DNA of 5,676 nucleotides from positions 1 to 5,676 of the forward strand of contig JALXFI010000229.1 of NCBI GenBank assembly GCA_027069035.1, read 5' to 3'. Below, piece after piece: positions 1-5,676 of this stretch. Below the pieces are notes generated by a model that searched no databases, was not told the DNA's origin, and saw only the letters and a program-made list of their open reading frames with translations. The translations under genes were made by a program, and so were the position numbers. Position 1 is the first letter of the stretch. Each line of letters begins with the position of its first letter. The stretch comes from a bacterium. Its GTDB lineage: Bacteria > Desulfobacterota > GWC2-55-46 > S146-80 > JALXFI01.

Positions 1-1
1 C

Positions 2-277
2 TCAAAATTGTACGGACTTCCGTTAAAGGCACAGGACGGAATCATAGAGGTATTGACAAACACGTCCTTTGGCCCAAAAAAATCTATTTCTTTGGTAAGG
101 GTGGGAGACGAATATATCGTTATAGGTTCTACACCGGATACAATAACCTACCTTACAAGACTGGAACATCCTGAGACGATTAAAAATGCCCATCCTGAGT
201 TGACCAAAGGAGTTTCTCTACGACGCAAAAAACTCTTTGGCAGAGGTGTAAATTTCAGGACAGGGGTTGAAAGATGA
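2..277 (+). CDS. fliO: FliO, flagellar biosynthesis protein (C-terminal part; 5' end outside window)
   Basis: FliO is a small bitopic membrane protein that helps FliP assemble during building of the flagellar export gate. Only the cytoplasmic C-terminal part, 91 codons, is in the window; the reading frame is open to the left edge, so the TTG at 8 is probably an internal Leu codon and not a start. The visible part carries the typical FliO core: a short beta-rich segment with FGPKKSISLVRVGDEYIVIG, then TPDTITYLTRLEHPE, matching the family pattern of Gly-Pro-x-(K/R)-Ser followed by Leu-Val-x-Val-Gly and a hydrophobic strand ending in Gly. A basic tail (RRKK, GRG) follows. The transmembrane helix expected before this domain must lie upstream. 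The stop codon overlaps the fliP start (ATGA), which supports translational coupling. FliO is poorly conserved, so the position directly before fliP carries much of the weight of the call. Confidence 0.88.
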   Translation, partial: SKLYGLPLKAQDGIIEVLTNTSFGPKKSISLVRVGDEYIVIGSTPDTITYLTRLEHPETIKNAHPELTKGVSLRRKKLFGRGVNFRTGVER

Positions 278-1047
278 GAATGATATTAAACAGGAATATC
301 ATGATTTTTTTCTTTCTATCCTTTTTTCTTCTTGTCCTAAACGGACTTTGCGTAACGTATTCCTTTGGCGCTGCAGGCCCGATTCACGATATATCGATAA
401 ATGTTGGAAATAACGGAGATATGTCAAACACGGTAAGAATACTCCTGTTTCTTACTGTACTTACCTTTCTGCCTGCCATACTGCTTATGATGACCTCATT
501 TACGAGGTTTGTCATAGTCTTTTCACTTTTAAGACATGCGCTTGGCCTCCAGCAGACACCACCCAATCAGGTTATTATAGGACTTGCACTGTTTATGAGT
601 TTTTTTGTTATGTCACCTGTTTTCAGTCAGGTAAATACTCAGGCATTAAAACCTTATATGGCAAAGAATATAACTCAGGCAGAGGCCTTTTCGAGAGGTA
701 TAAAACCCTTCAGGGAGTTTATGGCGGGACAGGTCAGGGAGAAGGACTTAAAGTTGTTTGTGGATATGTCAGGTGTGGAAAAACCTAAAAGCATTGATGA
801 TCTTCCAATAAAAGTTCTTGTGCCGGCATTTATTACAAGTGAATTAAAGACAGCCTTTCAGATAGGTTTTGTTCTTTTTATACCGTTTCTTATTATAGAC
901 ATGGTTGTTGCAAGCGTTCTTATGTCTATGGGAATGATGATGCTTCCCCCTGTGCTTATATCTTTGCCGTTTAAGCTTATGCTCTTTGTGCTTGTTGATG
1001 GATGGGCGCTTATTGCCGGCTCGATGGTGAGGAGTTTCCAGATATAA
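274..1047 (+). CDS. fliP: FliP, flagellar export-gate channel protein
   Basis: FliP is the main subunit of the FliPQR export channel in the inner membrane (five copies in solved complexes). The 257-residue product is close to the usual 245-260. Residues 1 to about 33 look like a cleavable secretion signal, as known for FliP: basic residues R2 and R7, a long Phe/Leu core, and possible cleavage in the SFGAAG region. The mature part has the family signature blocks: FLPAILLMMTSFTR (65-78), PPNQVIIGLALF (96-107), FITSELKTAFQIGF (186-199), IPFLIIDMVVASVLMSMGMM (203-222) and LPFKLMLFVLVDGW (231-244). The Met run at 221-223 aligns with the FliP methionine gasket described in Salmonella, which seals the closed pore. 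I chose the ATG at 274 because AGGGG (262-266) lies 7 bases upstream and it keeps the basic n-region; ATG at 280 or 301 would also be in frame. It overlaps fliO by 4 bases. Confidence 0.97.
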   Translation: MRMILNRNIMIFFFLSFFLLVLNGLCVTYSFGAAGPIHDISINVGNNGDMSNTVRILLFLTVLTFLPAILLMMTSFTRFVIVFSLLRHALGLQQTPPNQVIIGLALFMSFFVMSPVFSQVNTQALKPYMAKNITQAEAFSRGIKPFREFMAGQVREKDLKLFVDMSGVEKPKSIDDLPIKVLVPAFITSELKTAFQIGFVLFIPFLIIDMVVASVLMSMGMMMLPPVLISLPFKLMLFVLVDGWALIAGSMVRSFQI

Positions 1048-1065
1048 GGCAAAGGATTTATATAT

Positions 1066-1074
1066 AAAGGAGGT
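1066..1074 (+). promoter_or_regulatory. Strong Shine-Dalgarno of fliQ
   Basis: AAAGGAGGT is an uninterrupted match to the anti-Shine-Dalgarno core, with 5 bases between GGAGG and the fliQ ATG. It lies in the A+T-rich 31-base gap after fliP and is the strongest ribosome site in the window. It fixes the fliQ start. Confidence 0.85.
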
Positions 1075-1078
1075 TCAA

Positions 1079-1348
1079 ATGAGTCCTGATTTTGTTTTGA
1101 CCATCATCCAGAATGCGATAAAGGTACTGCTCTTTGCCACACTGCCTCTTCTTAGTGTAGCGCTTGTTGTAGGGTTGCTTATAAGTATCTTTCAGGCTGC
1201 GACACAGTTGCAGGAGATGACCCTTACATTCATACCTAAGATAATAGCGGTATTTGTCGCTCTTTTGATGCTTTCACCATGGATGCTCGGCATGATGGTT
1301 GATTATACAAGGGATATTATCATCAATATTCCGGAGATTATAAGATAA
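1079..1348 (+). CDS. fliQ: FliQ, flagellar export-gate channel protein
   Basis: FliQ is a two-helix membrane protein; about four copies pack against FliP and FliR to form the helical export-gate channel. At 89 residues the product has exactly the usual size. Two hydrophobic segments (about 15-37 and 50-74) form the helical hairpin. The loop between them holds the family's most conserved block, FQAATQLQEMTLTFIPK at 38-54, with the Gln-x-x-Thr-Gln-x-x-Glu pattern and the Phe-x-Pro-Lys start of helix 2. The C-terminus ends in a short amphipathic stretch (YTRDIIINIPEIIR). The start is set by the Shine-Dalgarno at 1066-1074. The gene lies 31 bases after fliP and 12 before fliR, in the standard P-Q-R order. 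Homologues exist in virulence type III secretion (SctS), but the neighbours flhB, flhA and flhF make the flagellar assignment firm. Confidence 0.96.
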   Translation: MSPDFVLTIIQNAIKVLLFATLPLLSVALVVGLLISIFQAATQLQEMTLTFIPKIIAVFVALLMLSPWMLGMMVDYTRDIIINIPEIIR

Positions 1349-1350
1349 GG
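1347..1350 (+). promoter_or_regulatory. Weak ribosome binding site of fliR
   Basis: AAGG overlaps the last two bases of the fliQ stop codon and lies 10 bases before the fliR GTG. It is short and rather far away, and no better match is present in the 12-base gap. An in-frame TAG at 1355-1357 rules out a start further upstream, so GTG at 1361 is the first possible start in this frame. Confidence 0.55.
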
Positions 1351-1360
1351 ATTTTAGACG

Positions 1361-2131
1361 GTGAACGTTTTATTCAACAATTCCGAGACCATGCTTTTTG
1401 TGTTTGTGAGGGTTTTATCGATACTGATGATGGTTCCTTTCTTTGGAGGACCCAGTGCACCGGCGATGGTAAAAGTGGGAATATCGCTTACACTTGCATT
1501 TGTAATAACACCTATGATCGGAATTTTGGTGCCGATCCCGGATAATGCAGCAGCCCTTGCAATAGGTGTCTTTAGAGAGGTTCTTTTGGGGTTGGCTATC
1601 GGTTTTTTAGTAAAGCTTGTCTTTACCGCTGTTGAGATTGCCGGGCAGGTTACCGGTATGCAGATGGGGCTGGGTATTGCGAATGTAATAGACCCACAAA
1701 CTAGTTCACAGATGTCGGTGCTTTCTCAATTCTATAATCTTTCAGGGATACTCCTTTTTTTCAGCCTTAATGCTCATCTTATCTTTATCTTTGCGATAAA
1801 GGAGAGTTTTGCCATAGTTCCGCCATACAGTTTTTCCATAACAGGCGGAATGACACAGGATTTTCTATTTGTCACCGGAGAGATGTTTAAGATTGCGGTT
1901 AAGATTGCCGCTCCGATTATGGTCTCAATACTTCTTGTGAACGTTGCAATGGGGGTTATGGCAAGGACAGTGCCTCAGTTAAATATATTTGTGGTGGGTT
2001 TTCCAATAACCATAACACTTGGGATAGTGGTGCTGCTTTTTTCGCTACCCTTTGTTTTTTCGGTTTTGAGCGCAGTGTATATGGATTTACTTGGCAGTAT
2101 TATAAACATGATGAGGGCATCGGCTCTATAG
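1361..2131 (+). CDS. fliR: FliR, flagellar export-gate channel protein
   Basis: FliR is the single-copy subunit that completes the FliP5-FliQ4-FliR1 channel; structurally it resembles a FliP-FliQ fusion. The 256 residues match the usual 250-265. The product is almost entirely hydrophobic, with helices at about 11-30, 40-57, 64-90, 126-148, 175-200 and 210-240. Family blocks visible are FREVLLGLAIGF (71-82), the GQVTGMQMGLGIANVIDPQT stretch (95-114, the FliR plug-loop region), and the C-terminal RTVPQLNIFVVGFPI (202-216). GTG at 1361 is used as start: it is the first possible start after an in-frame stop, and the next in-frame ATG (codon 11) would shorten helix 1. It is the only non-ATG start among the complete genes here and has a weak ribosome site. 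It could be confused with SctT of injectisomes, but context places it with flagella. Confidence 0.96.
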   Translation: MNVLFNNSETMLFVFVRVLSILMMVPFFGGPSAPAMVKVGISLTLAFVITPMIGILVPIPDNAAALAIGVFREVLLGLAIGFLVKLVFTAVEIAGQVTGMQMGLGIANVIDPQTSSQMSVLSQFYNLSGILLFFSLNAHLIFIFAIKESFAIVPPYSFSITGGMTQDFLFVTGEMFKIAVKIAAPIMVSILLVNVAMGVMARTVPQLNIFVVGFPITITLGIVVLLFSLPFVFSVLSAVYMDLLGSIINMMRASAL

Positions 2132-2132
2132 T

Positions 2133-2138
2133 AAGGAG
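2133..2138 (+). promoter_or_regulatory. Shine-Dalgarno of flhB
   Basis: AAGGAG starts just after the fliR stop codon and lies 8 bases before the flhB ATG. The match and spacing are standard and support the start at 2147. Confidence 0.8.
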
Positions 2139-2146
2139 TTTAAGGT

Positions 2147-3211
2147 ATGCCTGGCGCAGAAGATAGAGAACAGAAAACTGAACGAGCTACCCCAAGAAAG
2201 CGTGAACAGGCGCGCGAAAAGGGACAGGTCGCAAAGAGTAAAGAGGCATCGTCCGCTGCGATAATGTTAGCCGCTATTTTGATATTTTACTTCTTTGGTC
2301 AGACAATGGTCGAATCGATGAAAGGTATAACAAAAGAACTGCTCATGGAGAGCGGGGTTATGGATATGAGCGACGCAGGTCTCCATATCCTCTTAAAAAG
2401 GGTTTTGCTCTATTTGGGTTATATACTTTTGCCTCTCCTTATATTTCCGGTCTTTGCAGTGGCTTCCAATATCTTACAGGTAGGTTTCATGTTTACTACA
2501 GAACCGCTTGCGCCGAATTTTTCCAAATTAAATCCCATGCAGGGGATAAAAAATATGGTATCCCTCAATGCTCTCGTGGAACTTATTAAAAGCATCCTTA
2601 AGCTTTCACTTATAGGTTATGCGGCATACTTTTCGGTAAAAGGGGAGATGGTGAGACTGGGGCAGTTGGCGGATATGGATACGATCGGCATTATCGTCTA
2701 CTTCGGTCATGTTGCCTTTAAGATGATCTTAATAACCACTTTTATTTTACTTATCTTGTCGGTTGTTGATTATGTCTACCAGAGGTGGGATATGGAGAAA
2801 AATCTAAGGATGACAAAACAGGAGGTAAAGGAAGAGTACAAGGATACCGAAGGAAAGCCGGAGGTTAAATCGAGGATAAGGACTCTTCAGATGGAACTGG
2901 CAAGGAAGAGGATGATGCAGGAAGTTCCAAAGGCAACCGCTGTCATAACAAATCCTACACATCTTGCTGTTGCAATAAAATATGAACAGGGTGTAATGCA
3001 TGCGCCTGTTGTCGTTGCAAAGGGCGGAGGGATAATAGCGCAGAACATTAAAGAGATAGCAAAAAAACACGGCGTCCCTATCGTGGAAAACAAACCTCTT
3101 GCAAGGGCGTTGTGGAAGTCCGTGGATATAGGCAGGGAGATACCTGTCTCGCTTTATAAAGCGGTGGCCGAACTGCTTGCTTATGTCTTTAAACTTAAAA
3201 GGGCGCTGTGA
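2147..3211 (+). CDS. flhB: FlhB, flagellar export switch protein with autocleavage site
   Basis: FlhB sits against the FliPQR channel and switches export from rod/hook to filament substrates after self-cleavage. The 354 residues begin with the conserved cytoplasmic head, Thr-Glu-Arg-Ala-Thr-Pro-Arg-Lys-Arg followed by AREKGQVAKSKE (22-33). Four hydrophobic segments follow (about 36-54, 84-111, 143-166, 183-209), with the conserved loop PNFSKLNPMQGIKNM at 123-137. A charged linker (about 211-255) leads to the cytoplasmic domain. The autocleavage motif NPTH is intact at 269-272 (codons from 2951), the same numbering as in Salmonella FlhB, so cleavage between N269 and P270 is expected. The end holds the family block from GVPIVENKPLARALW (309-323) to VAELLAYVF. 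The protein stops shortly after that block, so it lacks the longer tail of the 383-residue Salmonella protein; short tails are common elsewhere. Confidence 0.97.
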   Translation: MPGAEDREQKTERATPRKREQAREKGQVAKSKEASSAAIMLAAILIFYFFGQTMVESMKGITKELLMESGVMDMSDAGLHILLKRVLLYLGYILLPLLIFPVFAVASNILQVGFMFTTEPLAPNFSKLNPMQGIKNMVSLNALVELIKSILKLSLIGYAAYFSVKGEMVRLGQLADMDTIGIIVYFGHVAFKMILITTFILLILSVVDYVYQRWDMEKNLRMTKQEVKEEYKDTEGKPEVKSRIRTLQMELARKRMMQEVPKATAVITNPTHLAVAIKYEQGVMHAPVVVAKGGGIIAQNIKEIAKKHGVPIVENKPLARALWKSVDIGREIPVSLYKAVAELLAYVFKLKRAL

Positions 3212-3221
3212 GTAAAGCGCC
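3202..3221 (+). repeat. Short inverted repeat over the flhB stop codon
   Basis: GGCGCT (3202-3207) and AGCGCC (3216-3221) are perfect 6-base complements around an 8-base loop that contains the flhB TGA. A second weak pair, GCCG (3219-3222) with CGGC (3229-3232), overlaps it. No run of T follows, so this is not a rho-independent terminator. It may be an RNA hairpin in the flhB-flhA spacer or simply chance; a role is not shown by the sequence. Confidence 0.35.
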
Positions 3222-3249
3222 GAATTGACGGCAGATAACGGCCGAAGAT

Positions 3250-3255
3250 AAGGAG
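3250..3255 (+). promoter_or_regulatory. Shine-Dalgarno of flhA
   Basis: AAGGAG lies 5 bases before the flhA ATG, at the end of the 49-base spacer after flhB. It is the best site in the spacer and fixes the start at 3261. Confidence 0.8.
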
Positions 3256-3260
3256 AGACA

Positions 3261-5324
3261 ATGGTTGAAAAAACAGATGGACTAATGCCGCGTAAACTTG
3301 CGGAGCTTGCAGTGCCGATAGGTCTGGTTGGAATACTGGCCGTCATGATAATACCTTTGCCTTCAATGGCGCTGGACATCTTCCTTTCCATGGACATAAC
3401 CCTTGCCATACTGATTTTACTTATTACTGTAAATGTAACTAAAACACTTAATTTTTCAATATTTCCAACCCTGCTTCTTGTAACAACACTTTTCAGGCTT
3501 TCTCTTAATGTAGCCTCAACCAGAACGATACTTCTTCATGGCAGCGAGGGCTCTCAGGCGGCGGGACAGGTGATAAAGGCCTTCGGTATGTTCGTTGTAG
3601 GAGGCAATTACGCCGTTGGACTGGTCGTCTTTGCGATACTCGTAATAATAAACTTTGTGGTTATTACAAAGGGAGCGGGAAGAATAGCCGAGGTAAGCGC
3701 AAGGTTTACCCTTGATGCCATGCCAGGCAAGCAAATGGCGATTGACGCTGATCTGAATGCAGGGCTTATAGGCGAGGATGAGGCGAGAAGAAGAAGAAGC
3801 GAGATAATGAGGGAGGCGGATTTTTACGGAGCAATGGACGGTGCAAGCAAGTTTGTAAGGGGAGATGCCATAGCAGGGATACTTATTACCTTTATAAACA
3901 TCATAGGCGGTTTGATAATAGGTGTCCTTCAGCAGGGCATGGGCATTACAGACGCCCTTTCTGTCTACACCATACTTACTATCGGCGATGGCCTTGTTGC
4001 ACAGATACCTGCGCTCATAATATCCACAGCGGCAGGTATTATCGTTACAAGGGCTGCATCCGATAAGGACATGGGAGGAGAGTTTATAAGCCAGATGCTC
4101 TTTTATCCAAAAGCGGTTGCAGGAGCGGCAGTTATACTATTTGTCCTCGGACTCGTACCCGGTCTCCCCCACCTTTCATTCCTTACCCTTGCCGCTCTTG
4201 CCGGAGGTGTATCCTATATAAGTTATCAGGGTGTTGCCTTGAAAGAAGATGATGAAGAGAAAACAGAAGAAACCTCTCCGCAGGAAGACGAAGCCGTGGA
4301 GATTGCACTGCCTGACTCCCTTGGGATGGAAGTTGGATACAGACTTATACCTCTTGTAGATACGGAAAACGGAGGGGAGCTCTTAGAGAGAATAAAATCA
4401 ATGCGCAAACAGATAGCCAAGGAGACCGGTTTTATGGTTCCGCCAATACACATAAAAGACAATCTCCAGCTTAAGCCCGAGGAATACTCGTTTCTTATAA
4501 GGGGGTGTGAGGTTGGAAGAGGCGAGCTTATGATAAACCACTTTCTTGCAATAGATCCGGGTTCTGCTCAGAAAGGGCTTGAGGGAATACCTACAAAAGA
4601 ACCTGCCTTCGGGCTTCCCGCACTCTGGATAGAGGAGGATATGAAAGACAGGGCAAAACTTATGGGATATACAATCGTAAGCCCGGCCATAGTCGTGCTT
4701 ACACATCTTACCGAGACCGTTAAGGCAAACGCTCATGAGATACTTACCAGACAGGATGTACAGTCAATACTCGATGCCATTGCAAGGACAAATCCCAAGG
4801 TTGTTGAAGAACTTGTGCCGTCTCAACTCTCGCTTGGTTCCGTGCAGAGAGTTCTTCAAAACCTGTTGCGCGAAAGATTACCGATAAAGGATATCCTTAC
4901 GATTATAGAGACTATGGCGGATTATGCTCCTGTTACAAAAGATACGGATATCCTTACCGAGCATGTCCGCAGCGCTCTTTCACGGACAATTACCAAACAG
5001 TATGCAAACCCTGACGGAAGTATTTCCGTTATGATATGCGACCCCAAGGTTGAAGATGCCATAGCAAAGGCATTCCATCCTTCGGAAGAGGACGGGGCAA
5101 TGGCGCTTGAACCTGCATCTGCACAGATGCTTTTTAATAAGATATCCGAGGGTATGAAGGAGATGGCCTCTTTGGGATGTCAACCGATACTTATGACTTC
5201 TCCTGAGATAAGGCGTTTTATCAGAAAGATGACGGAGCGGACACTTCCGGAACTTATTGTCATATCGTCAAACGAGATTTCAGGAGATGTTGTAATAAAA
5301 AACCAGAAGGTGGTGAGTTTATAA
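3261..5324 (+). CDS. flhA: FlhA, flagellar export-gate ring protein (FHIPEP family)
   Basis: FlhA forms the nine-subunit ring below the export gate, binds chaperone-substrate complexes and uses the proton motive force. At 687 residues it matches the usual 680-700. The N-terminal membrane half (to about 325) has roughly eight hydrophobic segments and the FHIPEP blocks: FRLSLNVASTRTILLHG (78-94), VITKGAGRIAEVSARFTLD (134-152), GKQMAIDADLNAGLIGEDEA (156-175) and DGASKFVRGDAIAG (193-206). R88, K197 and D202 align with Salmonella R94, K203 and D208, charged residues needed for export. An acidic linker follows (about 328-347, rich in Asp/Glu). The cytoplasmic domain starts at SLGMEVGYRLIPLVD (353-367) and includes PAFGLPALWI (448-457), THLTETVKANAHEILTRQD (481-499) and VLQNLLRERLPIKD (531-544). 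No frameshift or missing block is seen. The gene follows flhB, as is usual, and ends one base before flhF. Confidence 0.98.
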   Translation: MVEKTDGLMPRKLAELAVPIGLVGILAVMIIPLPSMALDIFLSMDITLAILILLITVNVTKTLNFSIFPTLLLVTTLFRLSLNVASTRTILLHGSEGSQAAGQVIKAFGMFVVGGNYAVGLVVFAILVIINFVVITKGAGRIAEVSARFTLDAMPGKQMAIDADLNAGLIGEDEARRRRSEIMREADFYGAMDGASKFVRGDAIAGILITFINIIGGLIIGVLQQGMGITDALSVYTILTIGDGLVAQIPALIISTAAGIIVTRAASDKDMGGEFISQMLFYPKAVAGAAVILFVLGLVPGLPHLSFLTLAALAGGVSYISYQGVALKEDDEEKTEETSPQEDEAVEIALPDSLGMEVGYRLIPLVDTENGGELLERIKSMRKQIAKETGFMVPPIHIKDNLQLKPEEYSFLIRGCEVGRGELMINHFLAIDPGSAQKGLEGIPTKEPAFGLPALWIEEDMKDRAKLMGYTIVSPAIVVLTHLTETVKANAHEILTRQDVQSILDAIARTNPKVVEELVPSQLSLGSVQRVLQNLLRERLPIKDILTIIETMADYAPVTKDTDILTEHVRSALSRTITKQYANPDGSISVMICDPKVEDAIAKAFHPSEEDGAMALEPASAQMLFNKISEGMKEMASLGCQPILMTSPEIRRFIRKMTERTLPELIVISSNEISGDVVIKNQKVVSL
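5307..5316 (+). promoter_or_regulatory. Shine-Dalgarno of flhF, inside the end of flhA
   Basis: AAGGTGGTGA differs by one base from AAGGAGGTGA and lies wholly inside the last codons of flhA, 9 bases before the flhF ATG. Ribosomes finishing flhA would pass over it, which fits coupled translation of the two genes. Confidence 0.6.
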
Positions 5325-5325
5325 A

Positions 5326-5676
5326 ATGCACATCAAACGATTTAGGGGTAAAAAATTAAGCGAAGCGCTAAAGAAGGTCAGGTCTGCGTTTGGAGATGAC
5401 GCGGTGATCCTTTCTACGCGCTCCCTCCGCGACGGGGCAGAGGTGCTGGCGGCGGTTGATTTTGATATTGAGGCTATAGAGAAGGCCTCAATGGAAGAGG
5501 ATACGATAAAACTCGAGATGAGTCGTTTGAGGGAGGAACTCGGTGAGTTGAAGCATCTTTTTTCCTCTATGGTAAAGGATGCGGAGTTAAAGGAACTTGC
5601 TTATCTTGGCAGCGGGGCATTAGAGCTTTATCAGGGTCTGATGAAAAAAGGCATAGATGAAAGGCTGTCCAAGAGA
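5326..5676 (+). CDS. flhF: FlhF, SRP-type GTPase for flagellar placement (N-terminal part; 3' end outside window)
   Basis: FlhF is a GTPase of the SRP family that marks where flagella are built, usually together with the ATPase FlhG. The frame is open for 117 codons to the window edge. The first 31 residues are the FlhF hallmark: MHIKRFRGKKLSEALKKVRS, then FGDDAVILSTR (22-32), as in the B domain that starts family members. Residues 61-79 have heptad spacing of I61, M65, L68, L72, L75 and F79, suggesting a short coiled coil in the variable B-domain tail. From about 98 (ALELYQGLMKKGIDERL) the sequence looks like the first helices of the N domain. The GTP-binding G domain, with its P-loop, lies beyond the window, so catalytic residues cannot be checked. 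The ATG at 5326 directly begins the conserved block and sits one base after the flhA stop, supporting coupling and co-transcription. Confidence 0.93.
   Translation, partial: MHIKRFRGKKLSEALKKVRSAFGDDAVILSTRSLRDGAEVLAAVDFDIEAIEKASMEEDTIKLEMSRLREELGELKHLFSSMVKDAELKELAYLGSGALELYQGLMKKGIDERLSKR

Noticed and set aside
8..10. TTG as a possible start for the first gene.
   Set aside because: The frame stays open to the left edge and the FliO family needs a transmembrane helix before this domain, so the gene almost surely begins upstream.
1048..1078. A+T-rich fliP-fliQ gap (TTTATATATAA) resembling a -10 region.
   Set aside because: No -35 partner is visible, and the gap is fully explained as a leader carrying the fliQ ribosome site within an operon.
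274..2131. Possibility that the P-Q-R genes belong to a virulence type III secretion system (SctR, SctS, SctT).
   Set aside because: fliO lies before them, FliP has a secretion-type leader, and flhB, flhA and flhF follow. This set is flagellar.
2804..3409. A 201-codon open frame on the minus strand across the end of flhB and the start of flhA.
   Set aside because: It lies opposite two firmly identified genes and spans their spacer. The translation has no recognisable family, and its composition is what the reverse of these codons gives. A shadow frame.
4880..4887. ACCGATAA inside flhA, a 7 of 8 match to the sigma-28 -10 element.
   Set aside because: No TAAA-like -35 element lies at a suitable distance upstream; the nearest AAA-containing stretch is weak and too far away.
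4887..4957. AAGGATATCCTT (4887-4898), a perfect 12-base palindrome, and a second GGATATCCTTAC 57 bases later, looking like a repeated operator.
   Set aside because: Both copies lie within flhA in the same frame and encode Asp-Ile-Leu-Thr in conserved helices of the cytoplasmic domain. The likeness follows from the same residues and codon preference.

Overview
The window is a dense, co-directional block of flagellar protein-export genes, all on the + strand: 3' end of fliO, then fliP, fliQ, fliR, flhB, flhA, and the 5' end of flhF. Both outer genes are cut by the window edges. The identifications rest on family motifs and full-length agreement with the export-gate proteins. There are no RNA genes, mobile elements, CRISPR arrays or terminators that I can support.

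Layout. 2-277 fliO (C-terminal part) overlaps fliP (274-1047) by 4 bases (ATGA). A 31-base gap with a near-perfect Shine-Dalgarno leads to fliQ (1079-1348). A 12-base gap with a weak ribosome site leads to the GTG start of fliR (1361-2131). A 15-base gap leads to flhB (2147-3211). The only sizeable spacer (49 bases, with a small inverted repeat over the flhB stop) leads to flhA (3261-5324). flhF starts one base after the flhA stop (5326) and runs off the end. No gap is long enough to suggest an independent transcription unit, so this is read as the middle of one operon.

How the genes work together. FliP, FliQ and FliR form the export-gate channel in the inner membrane at the centre of the MS ring; FliO helps FliP assemble. 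FlhB joins that channel and, through self-cleavage at its NPTH motif, switches substrate class. FlhA forms the nonameric cytoplasmic ring that docks chaperone-substrate complexes and couples export to the proton motive force. FlhF, an SRP-type GTPase, sets the place and, with FlhG, the number of flagella; flhG and fliA often follow it, but that lies outside the window.

Organism. A motile bacterium, with roughly mid-40s percent G+C by eye and heavy use of ATA (Ile) and AGG/AGA (Arg) codons. The order fliOPQR-flhB-flhA-flhF with a secretory-type FliP leader suits Desulfobacterota, Nitrospirota or a related Gram-negative lineage; Firmicutes share the gene order, so this is a low-confidence guess.

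I did not find an undescribed system here. This is a conventional and intact gene cluster; the findings listed are modest points about translation signals, spacers and local sequence variation.
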